Positions 34,985 through 45,504 of a stretch of 64,000 nt of DNA are shown here, piece by piece; position 1 is the stretch's first letter, and every line of letters starts with the position of its first letter. Origin of the DNA: Plantago ovata. Lineage: Eukaryota; Streptophyta; Magnoliopsida; Lamiales; Plantaginaceae. The notes under the pieces were generated by a model. It saw only the letters and a list, made by a program, of their open reading frames with translations, was not told the origin of the DNA and did no database searches. The stretch lies in the NCBI GenBank assembly GCA_028274465.1, contig CM051457.1, positions 74,808,496 through 74,872,495 on the forward strand, written 5' to 3'. The position numbers were made by a program, and so were the translations under genes.

Positions 34985-35785
34985 GGACAAGGCTCGATAG
35001 GTTGGAAGAGAGCACTAGGCTTTCCCATCAAAAGATGCAAGAGTTGATCGACCGAGGAGCAAGTAGGGAGCAAGGCAAACTGCCTAGCAACATTGAGAAG
35101 TCAATGTCCATCACCTTGGTGGGTGATCTACCCGTTGAAATCACCATCAAGAAGGTTGCTAAGTGCGAGAGTTGCAAGAGGGAAATGCCCCCACCAGCCG
35201 AAGAAGAAGAGAAGGACCTTGGTACTAACGAGGAGCAAGAGGATCCCGAGCCACTGCCTCAAAGTTTCGATGTTAAGGTCGGGATTGGGGAGCTTGAAGA
35301 TGTCCGAGCCACACTAGACACAGGATCCTACTCTAATGTGCTCCCTTTGAATGTTTTCGAGAAGAGTAACCTTGGGGAACTAACTGTTCATAAGGCTATT
35401 GTGCAACTGGCGGATGGATCCCTTGTGAAAACCCGAAGGCGTTGTGAAGAATGTATTAGTCAAGATTGGTGAAGCTTCTGTCTACACCGATCTTGTAATT
35501 ATGCCGGCGTCAGCACCAGGAACGGGGGATGTCATACTCTTAGGGCGAACGTTCTTGACTAAACTACGCTCCGTGATGGACATCTACCAAAGAACTTGCA
35601 CTATTGAAATGGATGGCAAGCAACACGTATTGCACGCCATATCTGATCCACCTGATCCACCCGATAATTCTTTAACTACTCACTACTGTGGTCTTGCAGC
35701 CTATATTCTTTCTTATTCACAGGTTCGTGGCATGGACAGGAGATCAATGAAGGGGAAGTCTAGTACCCGCAAAAAGAAGAGATAG
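34985..35785 (+). pseudogene. Element E gag C-terminal part and protease
   Basis: Starts in the coil before the protease (LDRLEESTRLSHQKMQELIDRG minus its last letters). It contains the retropepsin site LDTGSYSNVLPLNVF, VQLADGSLVK and LLGRTF, and ends KGKSSTRKKKR at 35783-35785. A one-base change near 35433 (aaaacccgaagg) shifts the frame between 35002-35472 and 35444-35785. The Gag core and zinc knuckle are absent. Compared with D this copy keeps the intact G run at about 35525. Confidence 0.85.
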
Positions 35786-36326
35786 GCGCAGACAGGAGTC
35801 GAGTCAAAGACTTTAAACAATGGCGCTATCCGGGAGGCAACCCGGAGTTTTTACCGCTTTCTTTACTGCTTGCCTGCATGCATTCATTCTTGAACTATTT
35901 GCTTCTCATATGCGAATATGTTTATGTCTGTGTCGTATATGCTTATGTTTGAGTGATATTTTTCGAGTGGTTTGGTTTCGGGGACTAAAACCGCGTTTTC
36001 TGACGACGGAAGCCGTCTCCCCGCATCGAGGAGCACGGGGCGAACCGCCCCATGTGGGGGGCAAACCGCCCCGCGTGCGGGACGAACCGCCCCACGGCTC
36101 CAGAGGTTCAAAAACGTGGATTTCTTCCCCTTTTCCTCATTTTCTTCATATTTCATCATTCCTCCTCCCAAAAAACCGAAAATAGCGATTTCAACTTCAA
36201 ATATTCATAACTTCTTCATTTCTTGACCAAATTTAGTGTTCTTTAGCTTAAATCGAAGCCTATTACATGATCTATCTTCCCATCCGAACAGATTTCGTCC
36301 GAATGCATTAGATTTTCAGATCTGAG
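35786..36326 (+). promoter_or_regulatory. Element E: AGGCAA hairpin, GC palindromes and ORF2 leader exon
   Basis: Hairpin TCCGGG-AGGCAA-CCCGGA at 35829-35846, perfectly paired. GC palindromes are at about 36036-36098 (GGGGCG/CGCCCC around AAC, twice well formed). Then comes a pyrimidine-rich strip (36118-36170) and a leader ending at the splice donor CTGAG|GTATC. No TATA box is seen. The open frames across this strip in both strands are not convincing genes. Confidence 0.5.
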
Positions 36327-36867
36327 GTATCAATCTAAGAACCCTAATTTTCGAATTTGGGGGTTTTCTAATTTGAGCTTCAATTATGCTTATTTGATGC
36401 ATGGGTATGTTGTTTGTGTGATTAGAAGTGTTATTTACTATCAATTGCATGCTCAATTTTGCTTGAATTGTTGATTTGGGAATTTTGCTACTAGATGATA
36501 TATCTTGTTATGCAATATGTCTTTATCTTTGATTTCTTGCATATGATTGTGTTCATTGATGTAATGTTGGTTGATTTGATGATAGAATGCTTAATTGTTG
36601 AGTATGAGGATTTATGATGGTAGAATTTTTCGCTACTATGGTATGAATTGAGCCTTGTTATCTAGGATATTGGTTGTCTAGTAAGAGCATAATGTGACGT
36701 ATTGCATGTAGTAGTTACATTGGTATGTTGCATGATGAAGAAGCTAGGCTAGACATTACGGTTTGGGGAGCTCGATTGTTGATTTTATCACTTGTATATT
36801 TCATTCTTACACTAGCATATGCATGAGTCAGTTTTGTGTCATACGAGGTACTAACTGCTGTTTGTAG
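36327..36867 (+). other. Element E: leader intron of the ORF2 region
   Basis: Donor TCTGAG|GTATCAAT (GT at 36327-36328), branch consensus TACTAAC at 36849-36855, acceptor TTTGTAG ending at 36867; 541 bp. The branch point is rather close to the acceptor for a plant intron (13 bases). All signals are kept although the ORF behind is decayed. Confidence 0.6.
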
Positions 36868-37740
36868 GTACCATACCAAGGGAAAGGAGCATTCCCGTAT
36901 GATTGTTGTGAAGAATTGGAGGGGGATCGATTACAACCATGTCAAGAAGAGTGACCTCGTTAGATGTGCGTTCGAGCCAACGGGTTTTGCAACAACGTCG
37001 TGGATTATCCAAGATAGGAGGAGCTAGAGTTAACCTGGAGTAAGGACTCCTATGCCTATTCATGCACCACCGAAGGGACAGAAACCATTATTACGTCAGC
37101 ACTCCATCACGAGGACTGCAAAGTTCGAGTGAACTGGAAGGCACCGGGACATTCTCGCCGCGACGGATTCAATCTTGAGTTCGCAGTTGCTAGAAGGTTC
37201 CGAAGCGCTAGCTTGGTTCCAAAACATAATGACATGGGTGCCCAGCCCCTCGTTGGGGTGCCCCTTGCCTGCCTCTAAAGGGAGCATCATATAGACATCG
37301 GTCGCATCAACCGTCGAGAATGTGGTCGACATTGCAAAAAATGGTAGAAGACTTCTGAGTATCCGAGCAGCTTACTGTAATCTCCTCGGGGTGTAAAACG
37401 CTGGAGGGGGAGGTCCTGATACCACTGGTCTTTCCCCTTCAACAGTTCACAACCTATTGGAGGGCTACAGGATGGAGGATTCCATAACAGCGGCGGCTAA
37501 TCTTGAGGATTCTACTCGACAATGCAACTCTACTGGCGATGATGATGGTGACAGTAGTGACAATGAAGGCCATACGGGCAATGATGATTCTAATGGAGGA
37601 GTTGTTCCTGTTCGGCCTATAAATGGAACTACCGCACCTACCAGAAGACCAGATGACCACCTATAAGGCTCCCAGAGCAGGCCCAATAACTCACAAGCAG
37701 CATACTCAGCCGACCAAGGCCAAACCATGGGGTAACATCT
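36868..37740 (+). pseudogene. Element E ORF2 position: decayed or replaced sequence
   Basis: Where B1, D and H have ORF2 this copy has about 870 bp without a long frame. The first part (36880-37440) does not resemble ORF2 of the other copies in any frame that I can read. 37457-37666 encodes a short acidic stretch (STGDDDGDSSDNEGHTG) that sits where ORF2 has its acidic linker, and the coiled-coil tail is missing. A start codon at the usual place is lost (ATACC instead of ATG). Either a strongly mutated ORF2 or another insert; I cannot decide. Confidence 0.35.
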
Positions 37741-38886
37741 AGTATCACATCTTATTTCCTCATTTTCTTACTGATAGGGACTAGCGTTAATTTCATGAGG
37801 GGGGGATGGGATTTAAGTGATCTGATGTTGTTAGTTCGGAGCTTGGTATTGGTAGGATGAGTATAGTACCTCGCATGCTTTATCTGTTTGCATTTGCATT
37901 TGCACGTTTACCGCTTTCTTAGATTTTTGTGTGATGCTTTGTTTATAACCTATTCTTCCGAATAGGTTTGGGGAGGGGGTTACACCATCTTTAGACTTGT
38001 TTCTGTTTTTCATTTTTCGTATTGTGAGTTTATTTTTCTTTAAATTTTGTACTTCAACCTATTCTTTCGAATAGGTTTGGGGAAGTCGTGTGAGTCATTT
38101 TGTTTCCCTTTTTGTTATGCTACTGCTGGCTAGAAAAAAAATTGAAAAAAAAAAGAAAGAAAGAAAAATTCCAGAAAAAAGAGAAAAAGGAAAAGAAAAA
38201 ATCTGGAAAGAAAAAAAGAAAAAAAAGAAAAGACCCCAAAAATGAAAAAAGAAGGGTCCAAAAAAGAAAAGCCAAATAGCAGTTTAGCAAAGTGTTGAGT
38301 CTTATTTTCCATTTTTTGTAATGTTCGTAATCGTGTTGTAATTTTCTATTTTTTATCTTTTTTGTCTTGAGTGTCATCTGTTCTAGACCACCCTCGTCCT
38401 GCCATTCAGGAAGTGGTGAATAGCTTAAGACTTTACTTGAGAGATGGGTAGAATAGGGGAGAGTTATCTTTTATAGGGAACCCTCCTTCGTTTGATGAGA
38501 GCCAGTACTGGTTCGACCTCTTTTGAGGAAAAGTCTTAACATGGTGGAACAGCAGTAAGTCCTCAGTTTCATAGGCACGGGACAACCATTCATTTCTTAG
38601 CATGCTTCATTACGTCGGCACTGACTAGGTCCAGGTAGAGAATGTTACGAGAGACTATCTTGTCTTGACATAAGTGCTTATGTGGATGTGTATAAGTCAA
38701 TCGAGGTATTCTTCAACCTATATTTACGCTTTGGTTTATATGGTTTTTGTTCATATGTTATTTGATAGATTCAGTAGATTAGTTCATTTAATTTGGCATG
38801 AAACTCCATTTTGTGTCTTGCATGTTTTTTGTATTAGAGTCTAGCTTAGTTGCTTGAGGACAAGCAAAGGTTCGGTTTGGGGAGTT
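37741..38886 (+). promoter_or_regulatory. Element E 3' UTR with hairpin-polypurine modules
   Basis: No gene. Hairpins AACCTATTC/GAATAGGTT lie at 37947-37968 (loop TTCC) and 38056-38077 (loop TTTC), each running into TTGGGGA(GG). A homopurine tract of about 150 bases (38133-38285) holds the stems TTCCAGA/TCTGGAA and GACCCC/GGGTCC. The conserved block ccaccctcgtcctgcc is at about 38388. The hairpin TTGCTTG/CAAGCAA (about 38850-38868) and the polypurine tract ggttcggtttggggag precede the LTR. Confidence 0.75.
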
Positions 38887-40170
38887 TTATGAATGTGTAT
38901 TTTTTTACACTTTCATTCGAGTCTTTTTCACCTATTTTAGCTATCCTCTATGTTAATTTAGCTATATTTTAGTGCATTTTATTGGAATAGTGTCACGTTT
39001 CCCTTTAGATTTTATTTTATAGGTTTGGTTGAAATTCGAGGATTTCCGGGCAATTATATTGAAGTTGACAAGGAATTGGTTTTCCAGAAGCCTATTTGGA
39101 GTATCTGAAGGTTTCCGGATAGGATTTGAAGTCTAGGGGCCGAATCTGGAGGTTAGAAGGCCACTAGAAGTCAGAAACCGAGTCCGAAAAGGGGAAGAAA
39201 TCCAAAAACGCGGAATTCCGCGAAAAAGTCTCCGGGCGAACCGCCGCAGAGGTGGGGCGAACCGCCCCACACCGGGCGAACCGCCCCACAATAACTTGAA
39301 GCCTATATATAGTTGCTCAGTTTTCTCCGAAAATCATATCCTTCCAGACCTACTTTCTCACCTCTCTCTGTAGTTTTAGGTAGGGACTTCCCAGAGCCTT
39401 TTCTGGGGTCCGTAGCTTAAGGGACTCTTTTTCATAGCAGTTTGGAGCTCGTAGGATAGCGATTCTCCGGAGATTGACAACCTTCGGTAACGTTGTATCT
39501 TACAGTTTTATTCTACTTATTTTATTATATTCTTTCAACATGTTTTCTTCTGTGATTTCTGTTGATTGCATGCCTATTATGAGTAGCTAAACTTATCGTT
39601 GGTGGTAGTATGTGAATTCTTAGCGAAGGGAAGATAATCATGCTAATGGCTATATCGCGCATTATACTCCGTGTCATTGCTTTATTTCGTTGATCAGGCA
39701 CAACCTAAATTCTCGTATGTTGTATTAATTATTATGCACAATTGGACCCTCGTCGACCTGTGCGCGAGTTTATCTTCGTAGTGTTGAATAATTACGGAAC
39801 ACATTAGGACGATAGTGATTGACTTGTCAGACAAATTATCTTCGTAGTGTTTAATAATTGCAACAGGACACTAGATTGATTCAAAGATCTCTATGCAAGA
39901 CCGAGGAATTTATGCATGATTATCGACCCGTTATGCTAAGAAGGATCATACTATCACCAATCTCCATTATCTGCTAGAAACCCCTTTGCTATCTGTTTGC
40001 TGTTTTTATATTCTAAATTAGATTTGATAAAGCTAGTTATAGTCCTGAGAGAACGACACTCGAGTCATTCTACTGCTACACTACGGTTTTCGTTGTAGTT
40101 GTGGATTGCCTTTGGCTAAATAACAAATATTATTTGACTGAACTCGGAACCGACAAATCCGCGTTCATCA
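38887..40170 (+). repeat. Element E 3' LTR
   Basis: 1284 bp. The start has one change (TTATGA for TGATGA), the end is GTTCATCA at 40170. A GC palindrome array at 39232-39290 includes GTGGGGCGAACCGCCCCAC (39252-39270) and is preceded by the palindrome CGCGGAATTCCGCG (39209-39222). TATATATA follows at 39304-39311, 14 bp after the array. It is the outer right end of the D/E chimera. Confidence 0.87.
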
Positions 40171-40829
40171 GTAGGTAGGGGAAGGAGTTCGACTCCTTCC
40201 TCTATTAGAAGTCCAAGGGATAAGTTAGATTTTCCTGATTGAGTTTTAATTTGATTGGGAATGAATCTAGACTTGATATTGGTATTCCTTGTGCGATAAG
40301 AATTAGATTCTTATTCCTTTACGAAGTCTAATTGCTTATGCTTTAGGCTTCTATAGACTACTATATATAGTAGACTATTAGAGAGGTTTGGATACAGTTT
40401 TGCACACAGTTATTCGACCCAGTTTTCTTAGAGAAAATAAAAGCTCTCCCCTCCTCCCTTAGCCACACGCGCGTGCCACCTCTACTGGAGGAATCGCCGC
40501 CCCGTCTTCTTGGTCACACAAAGAATATCCTAGCATTCTTCCGATGGCTGTTCATCCGTGGATACCAAGGTTGAGGTTCTAGGTGCTGGAAACTAACTCT
40601 TATTGTCTTACAGATATACAGAGTATTATATATATCTTCGACTTCGGCGAAGGAGAAGATACACCGGATTATTACGAAGACTTGGAAGCTGCTTTGGAAG
40701 TAAGGTTAGTCTTCTAATTGACGTGTTTATATATATACGACATATGCATAATCAATTAACCTCTATGTTAAGAAAATTTTGAAATTCCGCTGCGTACCCT
40801 AGGGGTAACTCTGACCATATTTTCTTACA
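40171..40829 (+). repeat. Element F 5' LTR, right part
   Basis: Continues 27434 after the D/E chimera and ends TTTTCTTACA at 40829, just before the primer binding site. It contains a 16-bp palindrome CTACTATATATAGTAG (40368-40383) with TATATATA, the likely core promoter. Without the tandem duplication the whole LTR is about 1.4 kb. No gene. Confidence 0.75.
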
Positions 40830-40830
40830 G

Positions 40831-40843
40831 TGGTATCGGAGCC
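40831..40843 (+). promoter_or_regulatory. Primer binding site of element F (initiator tRNA-Met)
   Basis: TGGTATCGGAGCC, one base from the typical Ty1/copia site TGGTATCAGAGCC, complementary to the 3' end of initiator tRNA-Met. It lies two bases after the LTR end. It fixes the element's orientation and the LTR boundary. Confidence 0.85.
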
Positions 40844-41615
40844 AGGTTAATTGATTACGTATATACGTATATATATTGTATAATTTTGTAGACATGTGGA
40901 TGCAATTGATTCTACGATTAATTCGATTTTCAAAAGTTTTGTTTTTATATAAATTTAGAATTTATATTTTTCAAAAAAAAAAAATTATATATTTATATAT
41001 TTGGACCGGGACGCCTGCGGGACGCAGGCGCCCGGGCGCCTACGACCGCAGGCGCTGGCAGCAGGCGCTCGGGCGCCTACGGCACCGCGACGCCGTGCCC
41101 GCGGCACGGGCGCTAGGCGCCCGTGTGCTGGTACCCGCGTGCGCCAGGGGCCGCCCGTGGGGACGGGGCCTCCCGTCCCACGTTTTCAAAAAAAAAAAAA
41201 ACAAATATATATATTTTCGGGTTGGACCCAAAATCGAATTTTTAAAAGTTTTGAGGATTGAATTTTATATTTGGAATATAAATATGATTTAATTGTATTT
41301 GTTTTAAACTAGAGGGGTTAAATTTAATTAGTATAAAGTTAAAGGGCTTATTTGTAATTTATCAATTTATTATTTATTACAAATTAGTCCTTCTACTTTT
41401 GAATTTTAGATTTAACACCTCCAAGGTTTTTAAAATTACAATTAAGTCCTTCGGGTTTTCGAAAATTGCTACTTGGTCAATAGAATTTTCGATTATTCAA
41501 TCTAGTCCAAATTTTCAATTATTTCGTAGATATTATAAGTATGGGATTATAATTTTCATAATGAAATTATGAAGTCATTTGTCATCCGCATAGGCTACTA
41601 CTTGTTTCATATGCT
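40844..41615 (+). promoter_or_regulatory. Element F 5' leader, part 1, with a GC-rich palindrome cluster
   Basis: Untranslated leader, AT-rich except 41003-41180, where GC content jumps and short palindromes crowd (GCCTGCGGGACGCAGGC; GGCGCCCGGGCGCC; GCGCCCG copies). The open frames here are due to GC richness and are not genes. The sequence stops at ATGCT (41611-41615), the target site of element G, and resumes at 51375. Confidence 0.6.
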
Positions 41616-43018
41616 TGATGAACGTATTTTTGACGCGTTCATCTTGTCTTTTTTACCTTCTTTTGTTATCTTCTAGCCTTGTTTTTTGGTTAGTTTTGTA
41701 GAATAGTGTCACGTTTTGTGTTTTCTGCATTTTCAGGCACTTAGGTACGAAACGGCGTTTTTGAAGCTAAAAACGAGCCTTTTTGATGGAAAAGATGGTC
41801 CCGTTGAAGTTCCCCAATCTCCGTGGCTTGTTCGTAAGTGTTTGAGCATCAATAAGCATCCAGAAGGATGAGTCCAAGGCACCCGAGGGCCATGCAAGGG
41901 CAAAAAGATTGAGTTTGAAGACGAAAATCTGCCCAGGAGCCATGCTAAGCGCCTGGAATAGTGAAGCGCTCCGCTTCATTTTCCAGGAGCTTTGGCACAG
42001 AAGCCAAGCGAAGCGCTTGGAGTGCCAAAGCGCTTCGCTTGCCAAGCGCTCCGCTAGGCTTCTCCAAGCGGTCCGCTTGGCAGCGGTTACGTTTTCGGAT
42101 TTTCCTTCTTAGATCTGATCTTTGGTCATTTTTTGAATATCTTTTGAACTGTAACTTCGTTTTGGAGAGCTCCTAAGCCCCAAAACTCAGAGAAAACTCA
42201 GATTACATTGTATTTTAGCTTGGGATTCAAGGTTTTGATTGGAATTCATCCTTTGTAATCATCTACGGAGAGGTTTTCTTTGATTTCCACCGATTAGTGA
42301 CAGCTTTGGTGGTAACTTGTATCACTCTCTTGTCTTGTAGTTTGATATGATGTATTCTGATTATTATTCATATGAATTGGTGTCTATGTTGATGAATATG
42401 AGTAGCTAAATCTTTTGTGTTGGTGGTAGAATGTAGAATATGCATGCTATGGGTTATGTTTATGCTTACATGAGATTGTGATTCAATCTTGCTGCAAATT
42501 CCTTCATATGATTCTTACTTGCCTATAAAATATATTCGAATTGAGTATAGTGACAAACTCTTGGTCAATGAAAGCTATAGGATTGTATGTTACAGATTTG
42601 CAGCATGCTAGATAAATGGTGTTAGTGACAAGCACCTCTAAAGTTTTGATAGTGGTATTTTATGATGTGTGTCTTAAAGTTACCTTGACGAGTTGCTTAG
42701 CAGACTTGATCGAAGGTTTTACGCACGGAACTTGTGAGCATATTCGTAACCCATGAATGTGTATTTGATTTCTACCACCAACCATTTTCCAAGCTTGATT
42801 ACATCAATCTGATTTCTCGTTGCTTTGTTCAAAGAAAAATGATTCTATAAACATTTGAACTCGTTGTCTGAAATTACTAGCAAAAACCTCAAACAAAGCC
42901 ACGTTAGGTCCCGAGAGAACGACACTCGGGGACAACTTGCCATTGCACTCTAGTTTGTGTAGTGATAAGTGTTCTTAGGCTTTTAAACAAATTTAATTGG
43001 TGAAAAACGACATCATCA
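41616..43018 (+). repeat. Element G 5' LTR
   Basis: 1403 bp. It differs from the 3' LTR at roughly 30 positions by eye, about 2 percent, so the insertion is young compared with the rest. It contains the palindrome array of arms like CCAAGCG/CGCTTGG at about 41950-42085. No good TATA box was found at the place where the B1/C/D/E/H LTRs have one. Confidence 0.92.
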
Positions 43019-43021
43019 ATT

Positions 43022-43039
43022 TGGCGCCGCTGCCGGGGA
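43022..43039 (+). promoter_or_regulatory. Primer binding site of element G (tRNA-Asp)
   Basis: TGGCGCCGCTGCCGGGGA, three bases after the LTR. The 3' end of plant tRNA-Asp would pair with TGGCGCCGTTGCCGGGGA, so 17 of 18 positions fit. This primer is usual for Athila-type elements. Confidence 0.85.
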
Positions 43040-43160
43040 CTTAACTCCTTTGGTTGGTGTTTTTGTTTGGTTTTTTCAGCCAACATCTCTTCTTTGTCTC
43101 ATTTCTGTTTTTGTTTCTTTTTGCTTGAGATACTCACTATCTTGTATTTCAGGTGAGTGC

Positions 43161-45504
43161 ATGCCTAGAACCCGAACGGGTGGACCTATTATTGAACCTT
43201 TTGTAGACGAGATCGATCGTTTGTTTCAAAGGAGAAGGAGGAATTTGAATCTCGAGTTTGAAGGAGTAGCATCTAGAGCTTCCACTTCTGGTATTCGGGA
43301 AGAGTCTTCTTCTTATCTTTTGGAGCAAATTCTTGAATCTGTTTACTTGGTTATCTGTTTTCTTTTCCGATCGGTCGAATGGAAATACAGGTGAAATGGC
43401 GGAGTGGCCCATACGTACACTTACTAAGCCTACGGTTGGGGCTAGAGGACCAGCAATTGTCCTCAATGATGCCACCAGGAACTTAGAGATCAAGAATCAC
43501 ATGTTCAAACAACTTCCCAAATTCTATGGGATGGCTAATGAGGACGTGATAGGATACTTGAATGAGCTCGAGAACTTTGTTCTCCATCTTGGGCGGCCAG
43601 GAGCTGGTGTTACGGATGATGATCTCCGCATGAAGGTCTTTTCTATGGGGCTAGGCGATCGTGCAAAGGCTTGGCTTAATACTTTGGAGGTCGGGTCTTT
43701 GACAACATGGGATCTATGTTTTGATAAGTTCATGGAGCGTTACTACCCCGCTTCCAAGACAATGGCTATGAAGAGCCAAATTAGCTCCTTCGAGCAGAGG
43801 TACGATGAGCCTTTCCACGAGGCCTATGATCGATTCATGGGGTTGCATCATCAATGCCCACATAACGGGTATGATAAAGGTCAGCTTCTCCAATTCTTTT
43901 ACAATGGTTTACATCCTGAGATTCAATCTCAAGTGGATAGTATTTGTGGAGGTAGTATGGGGGAGTTGCTTCCTTCTCAAGCTCAAGTGAAGCTGGACAT
44001 GATGTACCGGAATTCCCAAAACCGGAATGTGAGGGCTCGTGTGCTCCAAAAGGAGCAAAGAGGTGAGGCCAAGGTAGTAGTGGAACAAAATGCCTTCGAT
44101 GGGTTCGCCCATGAAGTAAAGCAAGCTTTGAGGCAAAGCGTTCCTTCTCCTTCTACGGAAGTTTGTGGTGTGTGCAAGAACTATGGGCACCTGGCTTATT
44201 TATGCCGTTCTGAATTTGCTAGAGAGCAATATATCACGAACGATGTCCGTCAAGAAGTGTATGCTGCTGAGATAGAACAAGTAGTTGGAGATGTGAACTA
44301 CGGGCAAGGTTATGGCAATGTGAGGCCACAAAACCATGGGCCCCGAGGTGGGTACCAGAATCAAGGCAACCGTGGTTATCTTCACAACCCGGATCAAAAT
44401 GCCTATGGGCCTAATCAAGATAGAAGTCGTCTCAGCTATGGGAACAATTGGTATGAAGGAGCACCGCCTTCTAATCCTACACCTCCACCTGAGGTTGCTA
44501 GTTCGGGACCACAAGGTGGAGGGGTGCTTCCTTCACCTCTTGTCTCTTCTCTCAAGGATCTTGTGTTGAAAACAAATAAGTTTATGGAGCATTACTATCG
44601 TAATGAAGCTACTAATAATCAGCGGTTTGAGAAGCTTGAGGCTAGTAGTAGCAACCTCCATAAGAAGTTGCAAGAGCTGATAGATCGGGGGGCTAGTAGA
44701 GAGCAAGGGAAGTTTCCCGGAAACACGGAGAAGGCTATGGCCATAACCGTGGTGACTGATTTGCCCGTGGAGATGACGGTTGTGAGAGACAATGCACTAG
44801 TTGAGGTGCCAAGTTGCAAGCTAACTGAAACTTGCAAAGTGAGTGAGGAGCTTGAGACTCCTAAGGTGGTTGTGAAAGAAAAACTGGTCGCACAATCTGA
44901 TGCGATAGTGGAAGAAGTGAATGAAAACTCATCGTCTGAGGATGAGTTGGTGGATATGGTGGAAGTGCCTATCCAAGAGAGCTTTGATGTGGAAATCGGC
45001 TTGGGTAAGAAGGATGGAATAGTGGCAACTCTAGACACGGGAGCGGGTGTGAATGTCATACCTTTGAACGTGTACGAAGAGTCGGGTTTGTCTGGCTTAA
45101 GACCAATGAAGTGCATGGTGCAATTGGCGGACGGGTCTATGAAGAAGCCATTGGGTGTGATTGAGAATCTAGTGGTAAGAGTCACCGGTGTAGAGGTCAA
45201 GACGAACTTGATCGTCATGCCTACATCCTCCGCAAAGCTCAAGGATGTGGTTCTTTTGGGTAGAGCCTTCATCAACAAAGTACATATGGTGATAGACATG
45301 TACCGTCGTACATGTAGCTTCGAGGTAAATGGCAAGCAACATACGTTGCGAGCCATAATTAATTCATGTGCTTATGTTGATACTAACGAACTTGTAGGAT
45401 TCTTTGGTCCTCTTTATGTTCGTCAAGATGTGCAGGGACTTGGTGCTTTGAAGAGAACTTGGTCGGGGAAGTCTAGTACCCGATGCGAAATTGATCCCGC
45501 ATGA
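43161..45504 (+). pseudogene. Element G gag-protease, one frameshift from intact
   Basis: ATG at 43161 (MPRTRTGGPIIEPFVDEIDRL). A frame change between about 43330 and 43395 moves the reading into the frame that stays open to 45504. Gag core: LEIKNHMFKQLPKFYG, MKVFSMGLGDRAKAWLNTL, CPHNGYDKGQLLQFFYNGL. Zinc knuckle CGVCKNYGHLAYLC (CX2CX4HX4C) near 44166. Then a Gly/Asn/Pro-rich linker, a short coil (LHKKLQELIDRGASREQGK), and a retropepsin with LDTGAGVNVIPLNVY (Asp codon 45034) and LLGRAF. The C-terminus is KSSTRCEIDPA. Athila/Tat family by similarity. No polymerase follows in any frame. Confidence 0.88.

Larger units (their letters stand above)
34978..40170 (+). mobile_element. Element E: Athila-like element, mid-gag to 3' LTR, plus strand
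   Basis: Joined head-to-head with D at about 34978. It begins inside gag and reads protease, AGGCAA hairpin, GC palindromes, ORF2 leader exon and intron, a decayed ORF2 region, 3' UTR and 3' LTR. E's gag-pro differs from D's at only a few residues, but the LTRs differ by several percent by eye, so E is probably a separate copy and not a duplication of D. Together D and E are bordered by GTTGGT (27429-27434) and GTAGGT (40171-40176), which may be a target duplication. Confidence 0.82.

Noticed and set aside
36836..37027. Small gene in element E after the leader intron
   Set aside because: A 63-codon frame that starts inside the intron and shows no similarity to ORF2; the splice acceptor lies within it.
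40876..41292. Open frames over the GC-rich part of the F leader
   Set aside because: Long only because of GC content; low-complexity Arg/Ala/Gly/Pro composition, no start context, and in the untranslated leader.
44619..45356. 245-codon minus-strand frame over element G protease
   Set aside because: Shadow of the gag-protease reading frame; Ser/Thr-rich complement with no independent support.
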